A DNA stretch of 64,000 nt. It comes from Sphingobacteriales bacterium (GTDB taxonomy: Bacteria > Bacteroidota > Bacteroidia > Chitinophagales > UBA2359). Under the pieces are notes generated by a model. It worked only from the letters and a program-made list of their open reading frames with translations, was not told the origin of the DNA and did not search any database. The stretch covers positions 62,001 to 126,000 of the forward strand of contig JADKCK010000015.1 in the NCBI GenBank assembly GCA_016718845.1, given 5' to 3'. This document shows positions 59,380 through 64,000 of this stretch, piece by piece (positions within the stretch are counted from its first letter, which is position 1; each line of letters opens with the position of its first letter). A program made the translations under genes and the position numbers.

Positions 59380-59444
59380 GTTTTTTTAATTGATAATTGA
59401 GGAGATAGGTTTGGGTACAAAAGGTGGGCTAACAATCCTAAATC

Positions 59445-61091
59445 TTATTCGCAGAGTACTTCGGTTTCGGTGTCCCAAAGTGCTTTTATTTGGGTTTGTT
59501 TTTTAGGCACAAAAATGCGTTCGGGTTGGCGTTTTTCGTTTAGGTTGCCTACGTCCCATTTGCCATTGTTGTTGGCATCTTCTATGATAACCAAGTTATA
59601 TAATTCTGGTTTGATGTATTCTATGGTGGTTTCGTTGCCTTTTAGCAAGCCGCTTTTAGTTAGTACATCACCTTGTACCCTATACAGTTGGTATAAATAA
59701 GATTTGACTCCGTTATTGCCCAATAGTTTAATACGTAAGGTTCCGTATCGCTGTTGCGGATAGGTAGTAAAAGGTAGGTCTATCTCAACATTGTATTGCC
59801 CTTGATAATCTAAGAAAGTGCTATCGGGTATTAACAATTGGTATTTTATGTCGGGTTTTAGGGTGGTATTTATCACAAAACGGCGTGGGTAGCTGCTCGA
59901 TTGTGTAATTAAATTGGGCGTGGTGATGGGTTTATCGTTGGCAAGCAGTTTTATTTTTTCGGGTTTCCAGTTGCTTATTGGGTGGTTAAATTGCAGCCAT
60001 GCTGTTAGGTCGGGGTCTATAAACGAGCCTGTACGCCCCACGTTAATGCTCGATAAAAAGCTAAGTGCTTCGAGGGTTTTGCGGGGCGATGTGCGTACAA
60101 ACTCGATGGTATCGGCTAAACCTTTGCTACCCGAGAGGGCAAATTTCAGTGCCTCGTCGGGCGATATGTTACGGTACCACAGCCAAATACTATCGCGGTC
60201 GGGGGTGGTTTCGGGCAGCACTTGTGCCATGCTTATTTTGTTGCTCAATACGGTTAGCTGCAACGAGTCGATGCCGCGCCCGTATACCAATTGTATGCGT
60301 CCGTATTCGCGGTTGCTGCGGTCGGTTAATATGGCGGCGCCCAATTGCTCGTTAAACAAACGCAAAATGGGTAAAGTTGTTTTATTGGTGGTATCGGCGG
60401 CGGCGGTTTTGCTAGCTACGGTTTGGGGCAAAAAGGCAATATCTTCGTTGGCTTGGTCGTAAAAAAAGTTGCCGTTTTTGTCTTTTAGGGCATACAAGCG
60501 GTAGTTGCCAAGGGGTAGGCTGCGGATAGTAAAATTGCCTTCTTTGTTACTCCTAGCCATATACAAAGGTGGGCTAGTTCTGAAAGCCGAGTCGGGGGCG
60601 TTGGCTTCGTATAGCATCACAAGGGCTTCGGTGGGTGCATTGGTATCTGCCAACACTACTTTGCCCGCTATCTGTTGTGTATCGAGGGCAGCACCCGTCG
60701 AAAATGTAAACGAATAATTGCTTAATGGGTTGCCTTCGCTTAAATCTTTTAAACTGCTGCCAAAGTTAATACTATAAGTGGTATTATTTTTTAGGGGTTC
60801 TTTAAAATTAATTTCTATTGATTTTCCTTTTATTTTAAATTCGGGTAATTGTGGCATATAAGGCGACACAATTACTTGTTGTTCGGGGTTTTGCAATACT
60901 ACAAACTCATCAAACGACAACACAATGCGCTTGCCTTTAAAATTAAGGGTTTTATTGGCAGGTTTGCTTTCGCTTACACGCGGTGGTGTTGCGTCTTTTA
61001 GCCCGCCACTTGGTGCAACGCGGTTGGCACAGCCATTGGAAATGAAAAAAAACAAAGAAATAAATAAGGTATGTAGGAAACTTATTTTCAT
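59445..61091 (-). CDS. SbsA-type Ig-like domain lipoprotein
   Basis: The protein has 548 residues from ATG 61091 (MKISFLHTLFISLFF). A lipobox (FFISNGC) is followed by RVAPSGGLKDATPPRVSESKP-type sequence and a Big_5 (SbsA) Ig domain (VLSFDEFVVLQNP, PLKNNTTYSINFG). Carboxypeptidase-regulatory-like and beta-sandwich segments come next (GNFTIRSLPLGNYRLYALKD). The C-terminal VIIEDANNNGKWDVGN has a Ca-binding-like loop. It is an outer-membrane or periplasmic lipoprotein commonly found in Bacteroidota near recombination or BamA-like genes. No function is established. Confidence 0.85.
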   Translation of the reverse strand: MKISFLHTLFISLFFFISNGCANRVAPSGGLKDATPPRVSESKPANKTLNFKGKRIVLSFDEFVVLQNPEQQVIVSPYMPQLPEFKIKGKSIEINFKEPLKNNTTYSINFGSSLKDLSEGNPLSNYSFTFSTGAALDTQQIAGKVVLADTNAPTEALVMLYEANAPDSAFRTSPPLYMARSNKEGNFTIRSLPLGNYRLYALKDKNGNFFYDQANEDIAFLPQTVASKTAAADTTNKTTLPILRLFNEQLGAAILTDRSNREYGRIQLVYGRGIDSLQLTVLSNKISMAQVLPETTPDRDSIWLWYRNISPDEALKFALSGSKGLADTIEFVRTSPRKTLEALSFLSSINVGRTGSFIDPDLTAWLQFNHPISNWKPEKIKLLANDKPITTPNLITQSSSYPRRFVINTTLKPDIKYQLLIPDSTFLDYQGQYNVEIDLPFTTYPQQRYGTLRIKLLGNNGVKSYLYQLYRVQGDVLTKSGLLKGNETTIEYIKPELYNLVIIEDANNNGKWDVGNLNEKRQPERIFVPKKQTQIKALWDTETEVLCE

Positions 61092-61533
61092 GAATTGAGC
61101 GACTTTTTGAGACACCATTCGTCAGAAGGTGTAAGGTGTATAGATGGGCAATATTTTTGTGGGTTAAAAAATGGATTATTGGTTTGTTACATGGTAGCAT
61201 GGATAAGTATTGTCTTATGTTAGGCAACATAGTAACATAGATAGCGTCTAAATTTTAATTAAAGTGTTTTAATTATATTTGATGTTTTGTGTATTTTGCA
61301 TCACCTATCAAAAATAAATGCCAAAATCAAAGCCATATAGTAGTTTTTCGAGCCACAAAGATACGGTTTTTTAACGATTAGCCGAATTTGTTGTTTTTTT
61401 TGTAGTTTTATGACTTTTAGGGAATTTTTTTTGCCTACAATGCGTTAACTTTGCAGGGCAATTGCTGTTATAGTTAAGGCACATCTTAAACCAAATCAAA
61501 AACTACTCTGTTTTAGTAAATATATATATACTT
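61092..61533. other. Divergent promoter region between the Ig lipoprotein and clpS
   Basis: No gene. Contains TAACTTTG at 61446-61453 for the plus strand. The minus-strand promoter is not clear. Confidence 0.5.
61446..61453 (+). promoter_or_regulatory. Bacteroidota -7 element before clpS
   Basis: TAACTTTG matches TAnnTTTG exactly. It lies 81 bases before ATG 61534. Confidence 0.5.
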
Positions 61534-61827
61534 ATGGCAAAAACCTCAACAAAAGAAGAAATAGACATAGACATACTTCTCGATTCGATAAACGGTAGTA
61601 CCTATGCACTTATTTTGCACAACGACGAAGTAAATACTTTTGAATGGGTTATTCAATCGTTGATAGACATTTGCAAACATACGTGGCATCAGGCAGAGCA
61701 ATGCGCCATGATTATACATAACAAAGGTAAATATGCCGTAAAACAAGGCGAAGAAGAAAAAATGCGCGAAATGCGCAGCGCCTTTGCCGAGCGAGGTATT
61801 GGTGCTACCGTTGAAGCGATTGATTAA
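61534..61827 (+). CDS. clpS: ATP-dependent Clp protease adaptor ClpS
   Basis: The protein has 97 residues. ClpS delivers N-degron substrates to ClpAP (ClpC in this phylum). The core ALILHNDEVNTFEWVIQSL has the N-end-rule binding N-D-x-x-x-T pattern, and TWHQAEQCAMIIHNKGKYAV is typical of the family. It has its own -7 element. Confidence 0.94.
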   Translation: MAKTSTKEEIDIDILLDSINGSTYALILHNDEVNTFEWVIQSLIDICKHTWHQAEQCAMIIHNKGKYAVKQGEEEKMREMRSAFAERGIGATVEAID

Positions 61828-62045
61828 CTTACCAGCCGTAAATTACCGGCATCTGTTGTAAGCTACAAACTTTTAGTAATTATTTGTTGAAGGTAAGATA
61901 TGTACATATAATATACTACTCATTGTACAAATTCAGCCAATAGCTAATAGCCAGCAGCTAACAGCCGGTAGTCAGCAACCAGAATCAGCAATAAATCTAA
62001 ACATAATAATCGATGATTAATTTTTCTTTAAACAAAAAAACAAAC

Positions 62046-62552
62046 ATGACTCCGAACGAAGAAAACAACGAACAGTTGACCGAACAAACCACCACACCTA
62101 ACAACGAAGTGGTAGTTGAGATTGTAGAAGATACCAAAGAACAAGCTCAAACCGAAGAAGAACCCGCTGCTAACGACAGCAAAAACGAGAAAGAAACCAT
62201 CGAAGAGCTATTGAAAAGGCTTGCCGATGCAGGTATGAGCTTATTGGGCGTAGCAAAAAACAAAGCCGAAAAAGCCGTAAATAGCTTTGTAGAAAAAAGT
62301 AAAATTAAAATATCAACCGAAAACCGCAAAGAATTGGTTGACGAAATTTTTGAAGAAACCGAAAAAGCACGCGAAAACATAGAAACACGTTTGCGCGAAG
62401 TAGGCGAAAAAATTAAAACTCGTTTTGATTTTGCTACCCGCAAAGACGTGAAAAAACTAAAAAAACGCGTTAAAAAACTCGAAAAATTGCTGAAAGGAAA
62501 AGCAACTACTACCGAAAGTAACAACAACGAAGCATCTGCCGAACAACAATAA
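62046..62552 (+). CDS. Acidic coiled-coil (phasin-like) protein
   Basis: The protein has 168 residues from ATG 62046 (MTPNEENNEQLTEQ). An in-frame ATG at 62013 would add eleven residues and cannot be excluded. The first 60 residues are strongly acidic and disordered, then helical heptad-like sequence: IEELLKRLADAGMSLLGVAK, ENIETRLREVGEKIKTRFDF and DVKKLKKRVKKLEKLLKG. The RKDVKKLKKRVKKLEK end resembles phasin-type or YtxH-like stress proteins. No function is assigned. It is followed by a terminator. Confidence 0.65.
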   Translation: MTPNEENNEQLTEQTTTPNNEVVVEIVEDTKEQAQTEEEPAANDSKNEKETIEELLKRLADAGMSLLGVAKNKAEKAVNSFVEKSKIKISTENRKELVDEIFEETEKARENIETRLREVGEKIKTRFDFATRKDVKKLKKRVKKLEKLLKGKATTTESNNNEASAEQQ

Positions 62553-62590
62553 TTAATTGTGTTTGAGTGATGAACAATTAGGTTTTCTAA

Positions 62591-62628
62591 AAAAAACAGG
62601 TCGCACCATTTGGTACGACCTGTTTTTG
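62591..62628. terminator. Bidirectional terminator between the phasin-like and DUF2723 genes
   Basis: AAAAACAGGTCGCACC (62592-62607) pairs with 62612-62627 (one mismatch), with runs for both strands, in a convergent gap. Confidence 0.88.
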
Positions 62629-62648
62629 TGTTTTATACTTCGTTGATG

Positions 62649-64000
62649 CTATTTAGGTAACAACATTGCTTCTAATTTTTTAGCCATATCCTCTTGTCCT
62701 GCCTGACGACATTTTTGTACAAACGATTCTATAAAATAACCGTCCATATTTTCATCATCATCAAAAGCACTACGTTGATTTGGATTTAACGATTTAATGT
62801 AGCGCAAATCTTGGTTAGCTCTATTGGCTACAATATCGATAATTTTATTGCCTTTGTCGTAGGCTCCGGCTTTATAATAGGCATCAATCATGGTGTAGCT
62901 ATATATATTGTGTGGAGCGGAGTGGTCGGGCATCATTTTTTCGGCTTGGTCGAGTATAGCAAGTGCGCGTTCTTTGTCGCCACGTTTGGTTAGTTCGTCG
63001 GCTAAACGAGCAAAGTTGCCCCTAAAGTTGTAAATCATGCGGCGATAATCCGAGTCGGTATGGGCTTGGGTACTGTTTAGGTTGCCAAATTTAAATTTGT
63101 TCATCAGGTTATCGTACATAATATCGGGGTTTACGTTGCCAACAATGCCACCTCTGTTAGGGCTAGTACTAACAACAGGCACAATGCGGTAGGCTAAACC
63201 CTCGAGCTGAAAATATTTTTCTAAGCCCATATAGCTGCTGTTATTTACCGATACGGCAAAGTAAATGGGGCGTTCCCAGTTGTTAGCTGCAATAATGTCC
63301 AAAATCATCAGGTCGTTTTTGTACAAACTGCTTTTACCTTCGGGTAGGCTAAACTGTAGTTGGTCTACCATTTGAGTTTGTGCTTCGGGGGTTAGGGCAT
63401 TGCTGCGCAGTACTTTTTCTTTATCTACTGTAAAAGTGATATTTTTTGTTGGGAAATAGTTGATGTCTGCACGCTCGGGCAGTGCCGATTGGTCGCTGCG
63501 AATAAAGCCCATCAACTGTTTCAATTCAACAGCTTGTGTGGGGTCTATAACACTAGGATTAGCTTTGTAGTAGGTAACATCGCGTCGGCTACCGCGTATA
63601 TTTTCGGGTGTCATGGTCATGGGTACGGGTGCGGCATCGTTTACTCTGCGGCGTAGTTGGTTAATATACCAATCAACGCCCAACAAGCTAAGGTTAACTA
63701 CGCGCACATCGCGGCGTATGTTTTCTACCTCTTGGGCATACCAAAGTGGGTAGGTGTCGTTGTCGCCTTGGGTAAAGATGATGGCATTGGGTGCGCACGA
63801 GTTAAGGTAGTTGGCGGCAAAGTCGCGGGCGGCAAAGCGGTTGCTTCGGTTGTGGTCGTCCCAGTTTTGGTAGCCCATAATAGCGGGTGCTATTAAGCCC
63901 AACACAAGGGCGGCAACGGCTCCGGTTTGTGCCGACAGTTTAGTTTTGAGCATATCGTATAGGGCAATTACGCCAATACCTACCCATATTGCAAAGGCAT
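62649..64000 (-). CDS. DUF2723-family membrane protein, 3' part (GT-C-like)
   Basis: The frame is open across the right edge (AFAIWVGIGVIALYD precedes the Met at 63953), so only about 450 C-terminal residues are here. They include a last membrane segment (GAVAALVLGLIAPAIMGY) and a large periplasmic domain with NRFAARDFAANYLNSC, FTQGDNDTYPLWYAQEVE and RDVRVVNLSLLGVDWYINQL. This pattern belongs to DUF2723 proteins of Bacteroidota, which have GT-C-glycosyltransferase-like N-termini and are linked to protein O-glycosylation. The GT-C part lies outside the window, so the enzymatic role is inference. Confidence 0.85.
   Translation of the reverse strand, partial: AFAIWVGIGVIALYDMLKTKLSAQTGAVAALVLGLIAPAIMGYQNWDDHNRSNRFAARDFAANYLNSCAPNAIIFTQGDNDTYPLWYAQEVENIRRDVRVVNLSLLGVDWYINQLRRRVNDAAPVPMTMTPENIRGSRRDVTYYKANPSVIDPTQAVELKQLMGFIRSDQSALPERADINYFPTKNITFTVDKEKVLRSNALTPEAQTQMVDQLQFSLPEGKSSLYKNDLMILDIIAANNWERPIYFAVSVNNSSYMGLEKYFQLEGLAYRIVPVVSTSPNRGGIVGNVNPDIMYDNLMNKFKFGNLNSTQAHTDSDYRRMIYNFRGNFARLADELTKRGDKERALAILDQAEKMMPDHSAPHNIYSYTMIDAYYKAGAYDKGNKIIDIVANRANQDLRYIKSLNPNQRSAFDDDENMDGYFIESFVQKCRQAGQEDMAKKLEAMLLPK

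Overview
The window comes from the chromosome of a Bacteroidota bacterium. The evidence is a split but recognisable sprA (type IX secretion translocon) next to ruvA, two secreted proteins with type IX C-terminal domains, TAnnTTTG-type -7 promoter elements, a permease/M1-peptidase fusion, lipoproteins and a Sec-type (clade II) nitrous oxide reductase operon. Base composition is moderately AT-rich. A Chitinophagales- or Saprospiria-like uncultured lineage is possible, but I cannot fix the family from sequence alone. No rRNA, tRNA or CRISPR array was seen.

Layout. 1-3.2 kb: end of a class IV aminotransferase gene, then a secreted W-rich repeat protein gene split by an ISKra4-type insertion sequence with 20-bp perfect ends and an 8-bp target duplication. 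3.3-5.5 kb: a leucine-rich-repeat protein and a GAF-SpoIIE phosphatase. 5.5-7.2 kb: an HTH-Panacea antitoxin (frameshifted) and RelE-like toxin bracketed by two almost identical palindromic terminators, then a 62-codon relic of a type ISP restriction-modification enzyme. 7.2-12 kb (minus): a giant FG-GAP secreted protein and an unknown protein. 12-18.8 kb: a 21-bp minisatellite, a long inverted repeat, an ABC exporter (permease fused to M1 peptidase, plus ATPase) and an aminotransferase. 19-24 kb (minus): a sodium:solute symporter, an RloA/RloB (AbiL-like) defence pair and endonuclease III. 24-26 kb: an outer-membrane barrel and 6-phosphofructokinase. 26.1-35.5 kb: a nos locus (promoter, roughly 700-nt leader built of 120-bp tandem repeats, cytochrome c, nosZ, membrane-NosL fusion, nosD, nosF, nosY, polytopic membrane protein, fasciclin lipoprotein) closed by a strong terminator. 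35.6-42 kb: pyrG and a 1360-aa repetitive adhesin. 42-47.3 kb: a type IX C-terminal-domain relic, MoxR-like ATPase, RidA, a suspicious poly-G/poly-C tract, two TonB-like proteins, VanZ-like protein and gcvH. 47.5-61 kb (minus): sprA, ruvA, pcm, TPR protein, BamA-like barrel and SbsA-Ig lipoprotein. 61.5-64 kb: clpS, an acidic coiled-coil protein, and the 3' part of a DUF2723 membrane protein.

How the genes work together. The nos genes form a complete N2O-respiration unit: NosZ reduces N2O, NosD/F/Y and the NosL domain mature its copper sites, and the lipoprotein cytochrome probably feeds electrons. SprA would export the FG-GAP protein and the adhesin. The TA module, the RloAB pair, the ISP relic and the IS element are the accessory (defence and mobile) part.

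A caution applies to the whole window. At least six genes (antitoxin, FG-GAP protein, permease-peptidase, symporter, cytochrome c, sprA), plus the transposase, are each broken by one single-base length change, mostly in a short homopolymer. All become full length when it is corrected. Together with the poly-G/poly-C block at 44.16-44.34 kb this points to consensus errors rather than gene decay, although some breaks could be real.
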